Shown here: positions 52,383 through 64,000 of the stretch, in pieces
Position numbering within the stretch: position 1 is the stretch's first letter
Layout: each line of letters opens with the position of its first letter
Assembly (NCBI GenBank): GCA_008802785.1
Contig: VUYT01000005.1
Location: 186,001 to 250,000, forward strand
Direction: 5' to 3'
DNA length: 64,000 nt
DNA from: Symmetrospora coprosmae
Taxonomy: Eukaryota; Basidiomycota; Cystobasidiomycetes; Symmetrosporaceae
Notes under the pieces: model-generated
The model's database searches: none
What the model was told of the DNA's origin: nothing
What the model saw: only the letters and a program-made list of their open reading frames with translations
Position numbers and translations under genes: made by a program

Positions 52383-55275
52383 TCATTCTGGCATCGATTG
52401 CCCTGGTGTCATCTGTTGCCGATCCTGCACGCGCGCTTGTGGCCCTGCGAGCTGATGCGGATGCTGGAAATGCTGTTGTTGAGATTGTTGTGGATGCTGC
52501 TCTTGCTGTTGGTACGGATTGTAGCTCGTGGCCCAATGCGGCTGTTCGAGAGGCGGCTGATACGACCTTAGCGCCTCCTGCTGCTGATGTTGCAAGATCC
52601 GACCGCCGTACTGCTCGTAGCTGGCCGCAGGCGCCGAGTGCGGAACGACGGTGGTCAGTGGTGGCGGGACGGGGACGTTCGGCGGATAGCTTGGGGGCGC
52701 ATACGGCGCCTGCGGTTGGCCTTGCGGGTAGGTCTCGCTCCGATAATGGTACGAAGGGCGTGTGCGGAGAAGGTCAGGCTTGGCTTGCGGATGCCAACCC
52801 AGAGGTGAGCGACCCTCCCGCTCCGGATCGGGTTGCGACCCGTAATAGGGCTGCATAGCATCTTCTATCTTCACGCTCTGGTGTGAGTAAGGCGGTGTGC
52901 TGTGATGCTGTACCGGCGAGTCTTGCTGTCCCCGATGATCGAGCTGCTGCAGAGCTTGCGGAGCAGGCTGACGTTCGTTGTGATATATCCGCTGAGCCGC
53001 CTTCTCGTACTGCGGACCGTGCGGCTGCGGAGCAGAACTCGCTGGGACAGTTTGCGGATATGGCGACCATGAATTACCAGGAGAGTATTGCCATCCCTGA
53101 CCCAGATGGCCCTGCTGCGTTGGCGGCATGTGCGACGGTATTGGAGGCGGCGAAGTGATGTGAGACCGCACGGGCTCTTGCTGTAGCGGCTGTATCGCTG
53201 CCGGTGACTTTTGAAGCTGAGCGTGGCGGGCAGACCCAAGCTCGCCCGGAACAGCCGCCAGCTTGAAAGGATGCGGCGGGTTGTACACCACTGGCGAGCT
53301 TGTCGGGCGGGCAGAATGCCTCACGACGAGACTGCCGGGTTCGCTCGGCCTACGATCGTAAGGGCGGGCATTGTATACACTGCGAGCCTGCGGAGCGGTC
53401 CGTGCTATCAAGGAGCGTTGTTGTGCAATACTCGCTGACGTTGATGCTGCGACCGACGATCCACTATTGCCGTAGATGGGATCCTGACTCCGCGCCAGGG
53501 AGCTGCTCGGTACTTCGCTCGACGAAAGGGGTCGAGAGCTCATAGCTGGATAAGAGGATTGTGGTATGGGTCGACCTGGCTGCTGCTCGAATTCTTGGCC
53601 TACGTATGCCTTTGGGTGCATTCCAACGAGGTCGTGCTGGAGGGGCGGGGGAGGATCGTGCAGGAAAGAGGCCTGAGGCATACTCGCTGGATAGTTGTGC
53701 GGCACGGGAAGAGGTTCGCGCTGCTCCATCTGGTGCGACCACGCTACGATAGGCAACATCGAGATGGTTCAATGAATGGGAATCGGCAGGTCTGCCTTGA
53801 CTGAGGACCCCACTCACATGGATCCTGCTCTTCTTGGGGCATGCGAGCCGCGAAGTATGGGGGGCCAGGTTGGAAGGAGGGCATTTGAGACGAGCTCGGC
53901 AAGTCTGGCTCGTATTGTTGGTTGTACTGAGACTGAGCAGAAGGGTGACCAGACGACATGGTCTGGGAGTCTATCTCGTCGTAGTACTCTCCTGGGTTGA
54001 GAACGGTAGCCGCTTCGAACATTGCACCTAATGCCTGACTGTCTGATGAATGATGAGGCGTGTCGAGCGGCCGAGAGCGCACGGTTGGCGAGACCATCGG
54101 GCCAATAGTGCCCGGGTTGGACGCTGGATCCGCCTCCTCTCCCACGTAACGCAGCTCGCCGTTTGAGTCTGCGGGCGTTGTCTCTCAGTCCCTGGATGCC
54201 CCACCAGCGGCACGCCGGGCGCAATATGTGACATACCTAGTTCGGTCAGAGGAGGAAGCCGAAAGTTCTTCCGGTCCAGCAGGCTTGGGCTGATCTCGAG
54301 GCTAGCCAGTTCCATCAAGCTCGAGGGCGCTCGCAAGCGACCTGCGACGACATCTTCGATGCTCTGCGAGTGTCCACCTATCAGCGTCAGTGACCGGTCC
54401 GCCCTCAGCCAGGATCACCAAGCTCACGTAGTAACATCTATCAATATGAAAGCGAGAAAGTGAGTCAGCCTTGCTCGATGGGTTAGCCCTACGACCATCC
54501 ACCGCAGAACGTCACCCACATCAAGTGCAAACTGCCGTTGCTTATTGTTTTCTTGACCAATCCGCCCTTCTTGAACTTGTAGCTCGTCGTCAAGCTTCCG
54601 ATAAGAGCACGCTCGACGTCCCTCTGCAGCCCTGTAGCCCCCGAAGGCGCTGCTGTGCCGCTCGCTAACGGAACAAGGTCCGCAGCCTGCGACTGGCTTG
54701 CTGCTGTCCCTGGCCGCTGGTCGAACGGGTCGTTCTGCGCGTAGACTGGCGAGGTGGGCTCTGACGCGCCAGCAGCACAGCCACCGGCAGAGCCGCCTGC
54801 TTCGAGCGTTGCGGACGTTGGCTCTGTGGGCGTCTCTAACCCTCTTGCCGTCTTGTTGCCTTTCTTCTCCAATTCTGCCATTTCAAGTACATGAGGATCA
54901 GCTCTTCGCGAGGGCAGTGTTGCAGGCACAATCATAGCTCACCTCTGTAGACGAGGTAGTTGCCAATGATGCGGGAAGGACTCCAGAGGGTTCCATCCGT
55001 CCCTGCGGACCATGCGAACGCGTCAGTCTGGGCACGAGGTCGCAAGCTCTCCCTGAGGGCCGTAACGCACATCGCTTGATACCCGTTGCATGCTCGTCAA
55101 ATGCAAAGACCGAGCCGCTGACGACGAGTGACGTCTTTTCGCTATCGTGCAAGCGGCGCGTGACGACTGGGCATATTCCCCTGCGAGCGGCCTCGAAGAC
55201 CATGAGGGCGTCCTTTGTGCTGAGGAGGAAGGCATTGAGCAGGGCAGGCTGAGCCTGGTCGCCATAGTTGCTCAT
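52383..55275 (-). CDS. WOPR-box transcription regulator, Gti1/Pac2/Wor1 family, 822 aa
   Basis: Seven exons on minus: 55275-55071, 55002-54943, 54874-54520, 54437-54428 (10 nt), 54363-54237, 54168-53818 and 53743-52383. WOPR proteins bind DNA and control morphology, sporulation and virulence (Wor1, Ryp1, Sge1, Gti1, Pac2). The first half-domain reads LLSTKDALMVFEAARRG, VTRRLHDSEK, SGSVFAFDEHATGIKRW, TDGTLWSPSRIIGNYLVYRE. After a linker of about 85 residues rich in Ala, Ser and Thr comes the second half, YKFKKGGLVKKTIS, GSLHLICYYSIEDVVAGRLR, ending in APSSLMELASLEISPSLL. The CYY core of that block is encoded by the 10-nt exon. The remaining 550 residues are Gln/Pro/Ser/Tyr-rich and fit an activation or condensate-forming region. 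The ATG chosen is the first in the exon that opens the WOPR box. Confidence 0.94.
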
Positions 55276-58232
55276 TGCAGTCGACAACGGCACGTGTGCC
55301 GGGTCACCCGCCTAGACGTGCAGGACGCGCCCGTGCACCTCCGGTCGCTTCCTGCTATTGTTCCGCAAGCAGCGCGAGCGGATTCCGCAGCAAAGACAAA
55401 TTGCTCTGCTGAAGAAGCAGCCCTGTTATTATGAGGGCGCTTGCGACGGGCTCTTCCGAGGGCGCTTGGCCCGGTTGGCCAGTGACGCCTGCCGGGAGAT
55501 GAAGCTTCCAAGGCGCAAGCGGCGGTGAGGGCCTGACTTGTGGTCAAGGGGCGCGCGGTGGGGCCTTGGTTGCGTGTCGATGTCGATGTGGAGATACGTG
55601 CGGCTTCGCGAGGGTTGCGAGGACCGGGGAGCGTTCTGTCTCCCCTGTGTGGGTCGATCGACCTGATACGAGAGTTAGCTCTCCAGGTTTGGCTTGGTCG
55701 GTCTCGCTCGGCCGGCTGGAGACAGCAGCTGTCGCAGCTGACGGCGAGCGGCAAGGTGGTATGTGCCTATGGGCGCGATGCCGGAAGCGATGCTGTATGA
55801 CCACTTGAGCGTCGCACCACTCCTCCTCCTCCTCCTCGTGGGTGCCTGTGCCTGTGCCTGCTGCTCCCGTGTCTCTGTCTCGGGGCTGTTCGCCTATCTT
55901 GCTAGCTTCTTTTGGCGCTTAGGGGTAAAGCCGCTGTGGCTGACTGACGTTTGCGCCGTCACCGGTACCGCTCGGTGGGATGATGCGCCGCAGTTCGCCT
56001 GCGAGGTCTGCCAGATGTATACGGCAGCGTATATCGCAGCACTTGGTGAATGATTCCTGCTGCGCGAATCCTGTAGTTGTCTGCCCTTGTCCTGCCTGCC
56101 TGACCGCCCGAGCGGTTTCCGTCCCCCGTGCCCACAACTCGTGCCTCTCCCTCAAGCTCTCCCTCCAGGAGCCCGCTCGAGCTGTGTAAATGCACAGTGC
56201 GCTATACGCACACGTATGCAGTCCTCCTCCTGCAGCGTGGCGCGCCCCCGTCGCTCTTCCTCCCCTCCTGTGTGCAAACGGCGAACAAGTGAGCGCAAGT
56301 GAAAGAGAGTTTGACCTCGCGGCTTCGACTTGGGAGACGGTGGGCCTGTGAAGTCTGGTGCGGCGGCGCCTCCGACTCCAGGGAAAGTCGGAGGGAGAGA
56401 GAGCAGTCCCACACGGGAAAGCAAGGTGGTTGATGTTATTTGAGGGTCGTGTCTGTCCTTGCAGTACGGTAGTCTGTGCAGATGCAAGCCCTGCTGCCGT
56501 TCTCAGATAGGCTTGACCATCCAAAGCCGCAAGCAAGCAGCAGCAGCACTGGCAGCAGCGGTGCGTGTCAGCAGCTGACATCATCTGTGCTTTCCCCCCT
56601 CCCTCCCTCTTCCGTACACCCACATACTCGAACGAGAAGAGTCACAGTCTTGGACGCACCCACCGTACAGTAATGCGTCTCTAGGAGCTCATCGTCCATC
56701 GCGCCCACCCTCGCATCGCCGTTTGGCTTTCCTCCCCAGGCCGACCCCCCGAGGGTGCGACCTGATGATGCTGCAGATGCTTCTCCCCCAGAAGAGCTCC
56801 ACCTTTCAGGCTGCCCCCGCCTGGCTTTGCAACAATGGCGCACCGATGATGGAGGAGCGCGCGGTGACCCAGCTGAGACAGAGGGCGATCCTCCACATAC
56901 AAAGCAGGATCCAATTGGGATCTGCATGCTGGTATTGCGGGAACACGATGGAGATGCAGTTCCCTGCCCGCCTGTGTTGACCGTTGCCCGCTGACTCTCG
57001 GTCGCCGCATTAGCCCGCTGGCTCGGAGCGAGGCGCTCGCAAAGACGAGGCCTGCACTCGACTCTGCTGAGTCGTTCGGCTTCTTGGTGTTAGCATGGCC
57101 TCGATTATCATGCCGCTGCAGCTGTGACGGCTGCTGCTGGTTCCGAGCGACGATGGAGGTCCGCTGTTCAACTTGCTCCGCACAAAGCAGCAAGAGCGCG
57201 GACGGGACGACGACAACGACGACAGGCTGCTTATACTACCGTACAGGGGGAGGACACTTACAGGCATGTCTAGCCTCGCACAGCACAACCACCAACCTCG
57301 GCCACCCGACGAGCAAGCTTGCAATGCCGCTGATTGCGGACCCTGCACCCTGTCTCGGCCACTGCGGTAGTTGGTCTCGGCCCTGCCTGGACCTGCACGG
57401 AGGGCGCGTACACGACGATAAACACCGCATGCACCAAGCCCAACAGCGGACACTCTCCTTTGCTGGTGTCAGCGATACGTACATCGCTTTCAACCCCACT
57501 CGCTGCGAGACCCGTTCGCGAGCTCTCCACGGGAGAGCACCCTCGCCGACCAGACGACAGCACGCAGAGGGCATGAACGATGGGAACACTCACGCCAACA
57601 CGCCTAGGTGTGGCAGGCAGCCATGGGCAAGGGCAAGGGCGGCTCTCGGGCTCGCCCTCTGGCAGATGCTCCTTCTGACGGGAAACACCGGTGGGCGACG
57701 CGTCTTACTCGCGGCCGCAAAGAAAGGTCCACCCGGACGGACGCTGTAGAGCAAGCTTGACTGCATGCTTCGACGTAACTTCGCTGCACCAGTACCGCGG
57801 GTCGCACACAGCGGCTTGGCCGATCCAAGGCGGGAGGCCACAGAGAGAGTACTCGGCTCCTACGGCCAGCGGGCGTGTGTCGCGAACCGAAGGAGGCACA
57901 GTAGAGCCGGGGGCATCACAGTAGAGATGCATCCACCGTGTACAGTAGCCTAGGGACACGTGATGATAGTCAGAGTGCCTGTACGCAAGGCCAGATGTTG
58001 CGGAGTACAGTAGAGCGGAGCGGCATGCTGTGAGGTCCGTCAATCGTGCAGATGGGGAGGTCCAGGGCAGGACAGGCGCAACTGGGACCAGGAATACTGC
58101 ACTGCCGAGATGCGAGTGCAGATGTCTGCATGTGCTTGTCTCCAATGCCAGTTCTCCATGATGCCATTGACGATGCTTGAGGTCGGTCAAAGCCAGGCCC
58201 TCCCTCCCTGCCTCCCGACGACACGACCCCAG
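55276..58232. other. 2.96-kb intergenic region upstream of the WOPR regulator and of IleRS
   Basis: This is the longest gene-free stretch in the window. It lies between two divergent start codons. Frames inside it are short or Cys/Arg-rich and carry no motif. Features visible by eye are a (CTC)n run followed by GTGCCT repeats near 55,820-55,862, C/T-rich tracts near 56,590-56,615, and several CAGCAG patches near 56,530-56,570. Because IleRS is a housekeeping gene that should need only a short promoter, most of this DNA probably belongs to the WOPR gene as a long promoter and/or 5' UTR. Confidence 0.55.
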
Positions 58233-61200
58233 ATGGCGGCCATCAATTCGGATCCAGCAGCGCCAAAAGCTGTCGGAGGCGCACTCGGGCCACACGACGT
58301 GCAGTCCTACTTCAACTTTGCCGGCGAGGAGGAGCGTGTCCTTGAATACTGTCAGTCTTCCTCTCGTGCTGTGCCGCTGCCGTTCCCTCTGGGGCGCTTT
58401 TGGGTCGCTGACTCGTCTGCATGGCATGGCATTGCATCCCCCATCCAGGGCGGTCCATCGATGCGTTCCAGGAGTCCGTCAGGCAGAGCAAGGACAGGAA
58501 GCCGTACTCTTTCTACGATGGACCCGTTGAGTTGCCCTCTATAGCTACTTTGCCCGGAATGCGCGCTCTGACCGTTCACGTCCGCCGCGCCTCCGTACTT
58601 TTTTGACCGTGTTCTCTCTACAGCCGTTTGCAACGGTGAGCGGATACACGGCGCTGGGTTTAGCACCTCGTCTGGCTGTAGCTTCATCGCCAAAAGTCAA
58701 GCTGATGTTCCCCATGCTCCCTGGAACCCGTGATGACTGCTGCTCAGGGTCTGCCGCATTACGGTCCGTAGCCTCCGTAGGACACTCGCATACACGGCTA
58801 GAGGGCTGATGGTGATGGCACTCCCTCCTACAGGGCACTTGCTCATGGGCACAGTCAAGGACATTGTCACGCGCTTCTGGCACTCGAACGGGTACTACGT
58901 CGAGCGCCGCTTCGGCTGGGACACCCGTGCGTACAAGACACTGAATCCAGACTAGAACGCCAGGCTTGCGAGCAACCGGCGCTGACTTTCTCTCCATGTC
59001 ATCCTTCCTCTGCCCCCGCTCCGCATCTCCGCCAGATGGCCTGCCCGTCGAGCACGAGATCGACAAAAAGCTCGGTATCACCAGCAAGGAGGATGTCATG
59101 AGCATGGGCATTGACAAGTACAACGCGGAATGCCGAGCCATCGTGATGCGCTACTCAAGCGAATGGCGCAATACGGTCGAGCGGATGGGCCGATGGATCG
59201 ATTTTGACAACGACTAGTGGGCACAATCTCCCTGTGGGATGTAGACGCTCGAAGGGCACACGCGCTGAGCAGAACTTACCCTTGATGCCCCCACAGCAAG
59301 ACGCTCAATGCGACATTCATGGAGTCGGTCTGGTGGGTTTTCAAGCAGCTGTGGGAGAAGGAGAACGTCTATCGTGGTCTGCGAGTCATGCCGTACTCGA
59401 CGGCCTGCACGACGCCTCTGTCCAACTTCGAGGCCGGACAGGCGTACAAGGACGTCACCGACCCAGCAGGTGCGTTTGCTCGGCTCGTACACTTCAGCAC
59501 GCTGTCGTTGAGACCATCCTTCGGTCCTCGCCCACAGTCACTGTCGCCTTTTCCCTCGTCAACGAGCCCGGGGCTTCTGTTCTTGCGTGGACGACCACGC
59601 CCTGGACCTTGCCATCCAACCTTGCTCTCTGTGTGCACCCGGACTTCACCTACGTCAAGCTGCAGGATCTCGAGTCCAGCAGAACCTACTACATCCACGA
59701 AAAGCTCATCGAGACCGTCTACCCAAAGCAGAAGGCAAAGGCAAAGGAGGCGGCCCCGCCGCTCAAGTACAAGCAGATCGGTACTGTGCTCGGCAAGGAC
59801 ATGCTCGGATGGAAGTACGAGCCGCTCTTTCCCTACTTCCAGGAGAAGGTGGGGCTGGCTTAGCCATGTTGGCTCGTACCTGCCGTACATTTTGCTGATT
59901 CGGAAACTGCGATTGGACGCAGTACGGTGATCGCGCCTTCATGATCCTTAACGACACATACGTCACCTCCGAGAGTGGTACCGGTATCGTCCATCAAGCT
60001 CCTGCGTTCGGAGACGACGATCACCGCATCGCCATCAAGGCCGGGTACCTCACTGTCGACGAGATGCCGCCGTGCCCCATCGACGAGAGCGGGCTGTTCA
60101 CTGCCGAGGTCAGCGACTTCAAGGGGCTGCACGTCAAGGCCGCCGACAAGGAGATCATGAAGCACCTCAAGGCGCAAGGAAAGCTCATTGTCCAGTCGTC
60201 CATCCTGCATAGCTACCCCTTCTGCTGGCGGTGAGCTGCCAATCCTTGAATCGCGTCGATGCCAAGCTGATCTTGAAGCCTGCCGCTGTATCGGCCTACA
60301 GATCAGGAACGCCACTCATCTACCGAGCCATTCCATCGTGGTTCGTCCGGGTCCAGCCTGTTGTTGACCAGCTCATTGCCAACAATGAGGCGACACGATG
60401 GTGAGTCTCGCTACCGTGTTCCCTCCCGCCATAACCCCTCTAACACGTTTGACTTGCCATGGCAGGGTACCGCAAAGCGTCGGAGACCACCGCTTCCGTG
60501 GCTGGCTCGCAAATGCGCGCGACTGGAACATCTCGCGGAACCGGTACTGGGGAACGCCCTTGCCCATCTGGGTCAGCGACGACTACGAGGAGATGGTCTG
60601 CATCGGCTCGATCGAGGAGCTGCAGCAGCTCTCTGGCAGAACCGACATCACAGACATGCACCGAGACAAGATCGACGACATTACCATCCCGTCCAAGCAG
60701 GGCAAGGGGGTCCTGCGCCGAGTCGAGGAGGTCTTTGACTGCTGGTTCGAGTCTGGAAGGTGTGTTGCTCCCCGAAGCACTCTACGACAAGATAACCTGC
60801 TGACACATTGGCGGATAACAGCATGCCGTACGCCCAGGTGCACTACCCATTCGAGAACAAGGAGAAGTTCGAAGCGTCCTTCCCGGCCGACTTTATCTCC
60901 GAGGCCATCGACCAGACACGAGGCTGGTTCTACACGCTACTTGTGCTTGCGACACATCTCTTTGGCAAGGCACCGTGGAAGAACTTGGTCGTCTGTGGCC
61001 TGGTGCTTGCAGAGTGCGCTTGATGTTAGCGTGTCTTTTCCGCATCTGCGGCTGGGCTGATGCAATCTGGCGCTTGTGATACGCAGAGACGGCAAAAAGA
61101 TGAGCAAGTCGCTCAAGAACTATCCGGACCCGAACATCGTCATGGACAAGTACGGCGCCGATGCCCTCCGTCTCTTCCTCATCAACTCGCCAGTCGTCCG

Positions 61201-62732
61201 AGGCGACAACCTGCGCTTCCGCGAAGCGGGCGTGCGCGAGGTCATCTCGCGTGTCTTGTCACCCTGGCTCAACTCGTTCCGCTTCTTCCTGGGCCAGTGT
61301 GCTCTGCTCAAGAAGGAGAATGGCATCGAATTCCGGTACGATCCGCACGCGGCGAAATCGAGCAACGTCATGGACCGCTGGATCCTCGCCAAGTGCCAGA
61401 GTCTCATTCAGCTCCTCAAGGCAGAGATGGAAGTCTACAGGCTGTACAACGTCGTCCCGCGCCTCCTCGACCTCATTGACGAGCTTACGAACTGGTACAT
61501 TCGCTTCAACCGGAGAAGGCTGAAGGGAGAGAGCGGGACGGATGAGACGGTCGCAGCGCTAAACACGTTCTTCGAGACGCTGCTCACTCTCTGCAGGACT
61601 CTCGTGAGTAAGACTGCTTCGGATTCGCCGTATTGTTTGTTGCTGACACCTCCGACGTTTGCGCAATCAGACTGCCTTCACGCCTTTCCTCGCCGAGAAT
61701 ATCTACCAGTCGCTTCTTCCCTTCCTGCCAAAAGACACCACTGGCCTTGATCTCGGAGAGGATCTTCGTTCCGTACACTTCCTGCCATTCCCGACGCCCC
61801 GTGAGGAATACTTTGACACCGTCATCGAGCGGCAAGTATCGCGCATGCAGGCTGTTATCGTTCTCGGCCGTGCGCTGCGAGATAAGCACACTCTGCCCAT
61901 CAAGGTGAGTCTTACCGTTGCTTATGACTCTACCGAGAATGCAGCTCACACTCGATGCCGTGCAACTGGACAGACCCCGCTCAAGGAGATTGTGGTCTTC
62001 CATCCCGAGCAAGAGTATCTGGACGACATCGCCTCGCTGCAGCAATACATCAGCGAGGAGCTCAACGTCCGGCAGATTACTCTGTCGAGCGACGAAGCCG
62101 CATGCGGAGTCAAGTGGAAGGTCGATGCCGACTGGCCGGTGCTAGGCAAGAAGCTGCGGAAGGATCTGCCGCGGCTCAAGAAGGCGCTCCCCACTGTGAC
62201 CAGCGAGCAGGTCAAGGAGTACCTCACGAGCGGCGAGATCACCATCGACGGCATCAAGCTCGTCGCGGGTGACCTTACCACGCAGCGCTTCGTCGAGCTG
62301 CCCGCGCCAGCAGCGCCCGCCAACGGCACCGACGGTGCCCCAGAAGTCGACGCGGCGCAGTACTCGAGCGACTCGAACAGCGACGTTGTCATTCTTCTCG
62401 ACGTCAAAATGCGGCCCGACTTCATCCTGGAGGCGTACGCGCGCGAGGTGGTCAATCGCGTTCAGCGCGCACGAAAGCGCGCCGGGTGCCAGGCCACGGA
62501 CGACATCGAGGTGTACTTTGCGTACTCGCACGATGACGAGGCTGGGCGCACGCTAATCTCGCAGGTACTGAACGACAAGAAGGACATCATCATGCGCGTA
62601 CTGAAGAGCGTGCCGCAGGACGATAGGCAGCGAGACCAGAGCCGGCCAGTCTTTTACCGCGATGCGGACGAGGACGAGCAGGAAGTCGGAGGGGCCAAGT
62701 TCAAGATTGTGTTACTCGAGGCGGGCAAGTAG
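58233..62732 (+). CDS. ILS1: Cytosolic isoleucyl-tRNA synthetase, 1,127 aa, 15 exons
   Basis: Exons: 58233-58350, 58449-58525, 58624-58635 (12 nt), 58748-58763 (16 nt), 58834-58926, 59036-59216, 59297-59469, 59538-59848, 59923-60230, 60302-60400, 60466-60759, 60822-61013, 61087-61603, 61671-61904 and 61974-62732. IleRS charges tRNA-Ile (class Ia). The HIGH-type motif GLPHYGHLLMG is built from the 16-nt exon and exon 5, just after the 12-nt exon that adds PFAT. The editing (CP1) domain follows with [16 protein letters not shown] and [15 protein letters not shown]. Next come [43 protein letters not shown] and the catalytic loop [12 protein letters not shown]. The anticodon domain is [10 protein letters not shown] through [15 protein letters not shown]-terminal extension of about 250 residues marks the eukaryotic cytosolic form. 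Confidence 0.97.
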
Positions 62733-62973
62733 ACTTCGGGGTTCGGGGCCAACGGCTGTCACCGTTAGCAGGTTAGAGTCAACTGCATCGCCTGTCGCCG
62801 GATTGGAGTAAACTGGTCATTGGCGTAGAGCCGACCTGCATGCGTTGCCTTCGCTAGACGGAAATAACTACAGGATAGCCCTAAAGGCTGATGCGAATGA
62901 TAGTGTCCTTTGATGGCACGTACTTTCTGGGGCACGCGCCAACTTGCTTCTTGCTGGTCTCGAGCCCGAACCC

Positions 62974-64000
62974 CTAGTTCCTGGAAGTGGCGGAAGGGAA
63001 GGCTCGCGTGACAGTTGGCGAGATGCTCGGGACGGGAGACACGTACGTGTCGGTCGTGTTGCCGAGGCGGCAGAAGTCAGGAAGCGAGTAGATGTACTCC
63101 TCGCTCGTCTGGCCGGCCTCAGGAAGCGGCACGTGCCCGTTCATCGCGACGTCGACGAACGAGTACAGAGTAAAGTTCTCCGCAGTCTGCTGTTCATTGC
63201 TGTTGTGGTATGCGTTGACGCGGTAGCTAGCGCCAGAGAGAGGCCAAGCGTCAATATACAGAGGCCAAAGAGCGAAAGACTCGGTAAGGCGGACTCACTT
63301 CCAGAAGACTCCGCCAGCCGACTGGGCCCATGCGCGAGCTTGGGTGCTGAAGAACCTGCCAACCCAGTCTGGGTTGTTGAGGATGTCGGTCGAGAGCGAC
63401 CATTCCGTGACTGCTACGGGCACTCCGTAGTTGGCGTATCGCTCGGCGCGGTTGCAGACCTGCTCGAGCATGTAGTCCTGATCCTGAGTGCCCCAGTTGC
63501 GGCCAACATATGGGTGCTCGCTAACAAAGAGGAGCTCGGGGTCCTTGCCGTTGATGAACCCCTGCCAGAGCGCCATGGGGTCCGAGTCTGGCTTGCCGAA
63601 CGCGAATGCCATCGGGATCGGTGGCGTGAGGGCGGCCAACTTCGCGTACGTCCGCTCATAATAAGCGAGCAGCGTCTGGTAGTCCTGCTCGTTGTAATAT
63701 ATGGGCTCATTGACAACTTCTAGGTGACTTATAGCCTCGCGATATGGCGAGGTCGTGATGTACTCGATGATGGCGTCGACGGCGTCATCGCCATACTGCT
63801 GATTGTCGCCCTGGTACCAGTTGCTGCATGACGAAGAAGCGTCAGTCTACTGTCCCAGAATAGAAGCGAAGCCTCGCGAGCGCATTCAGTTGCATTCGAT
63901 GCAGCAAAGCACCGTCGGCAGACTCACTTGTAACCGATGCGCCCGGACGGCTGCTCGCCATTTTGGGAGCCAGGCATACCGTGCAGGTCGATGCCAACGT
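62974..64000 (-). CDS. GH5 glucan exo-1,3-beta-glucosidase, C-terminal part (5' end beyond right edge)
   Basis: Visible exons on minus: from the right edge down to 63928, then 63823-63299 and 63226-62974. The enzyme trims beta-1,3-glucan in the cell wall or in the medium. Motifs in order are GIDLHGMPGSQNGEQPSGR, HLEVVNEPIYYN with the acid/base Glu of GH5, FVSEHPYVGRNWGTQDQDYM, QVCNRAERYANYGVPV, AVTEWSLS with the nucleophile Glu, and GGVFWNYRVNAYHNSNEQQT. A Ser/Thr/Pro-rich C-terminus follows, ending ATSRN. Potential N-glycosylation sites (NFT, NTT) fit a secreted protein. The junctions are phase 2 with GTGAGT donors. The N-terminus, including any signal peptide, lies outside the window. The fold and both catalytic blocks match the GH5 exo-glucanase subgroup (Exg1-like). 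Confidence 0.93.

Noticed and set aside
55919-56623. 234-codon minus-strand frame upstream of the WOPR gene
   Set aside because: It is Cys/Arg/Ser-rich with no motif, and no start or splice context ties it to the WOPR exon. I treated it as non-coding.
60000-62732. Possibility that the IleRS gene is the mitochondrial form
   Set aside because: The eukaryotic cytosolic C-terminal extension is present and no presequence precedes MAAINSDP, so the cytosolic form is favoured.

Overview
This is a gene-dense, GC-rich fungal nuclear window. Short introns (mostly about 55-120 nt), many very small exons and the protein set point to a basidiomycete. I lean towards Ustilaginomycotina or a relative, but that placement is inference, since no marker gene was aligned. 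Almost every gene is split, so I rebuilt gene models by joining open frames at GT(GC)...AG borders that keep the frame and restore the family motif. I count 27 protein genes: 25 complete models, one gene cut by the left edge and one cut by the right edge. I saw no tRNA, rRNA, CRISPR, transposon or virus-like element.

Layout. 1-0.4 kb: 3' end of an unknown protein with two SUMO-interaction-like motifs. 0.6-1.9 kb: NAD-dependent epimerase. 1.9-4.0 kb: gene-poor. 4.0-13.6 kb, all on +: branchpoint-bridging protein (SF1/BBP), condensin SMC2, retromer VPS29 and mitochondrial recombinase MGM101. 14-23.8 kb, on -: a 440-aa disordered orphan, a 2.5-kb gene-poor stretch, then a 1,880-aa Ser-rich protein that may be a Byr4/Bfa1-type cytokinesis regulator. 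24.7-29.9 kb: proteasome beta-2 (PUP1), a 189-aa probable mitochondrial protein, a 60-aa hydrophobic protein in three exons (-), and a 170-aa Rad52/Rad59-like protein. 30.2-33.3 kb, on -: three short Ser/Pro/Arg-rich orphans. 33.9-41.6 kb: UTP13 (-), cytosolic GlnRS (+) and BRX1 (+). 41.7-46.7 kb: secreted SurE-type phosphatase (-), exosome RRP40 (+) and a GT2 polysaccharide synthase (+). 47-52 kb: NADH-cytochrome b5 reductase (-), TRAPP subunit BET5 (-) and a membrane-anchored cysteine synthase-like enzyme (+). 52.4-55.3 kb: WOPR-box (Gti1/Pac2/Wor1) transcription regulator (-), with a 3-kb upstream region. 58.2-62.7 kb: cytosolic IleRS (+). 63-64 kb: GH5 exo-beta-1,3-glucanase (-), running off the right edge.

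Themes. Most genes are housekeeping: splicing, chromosome condensation, ribosome biogenesis and RNA decay, translation, proteolysis and vesicle traffic. Two tight divergent pairs (UTP13/GlnRS, 185 bp; BET5/cysteine synthase, 157 bp) probably share promoters. The less routine material is the splicing architecture (exons of 4, 7, 10, 11, 12, 13, 14, 16, 18 and 19 nt, donors biased to GTG, one GC-AG intron), the tiny spliced genes, the pair of Rad52-superfamily proteins, and the orphan cluster at 30-33 kb. I found no clearly new multi-gene system.
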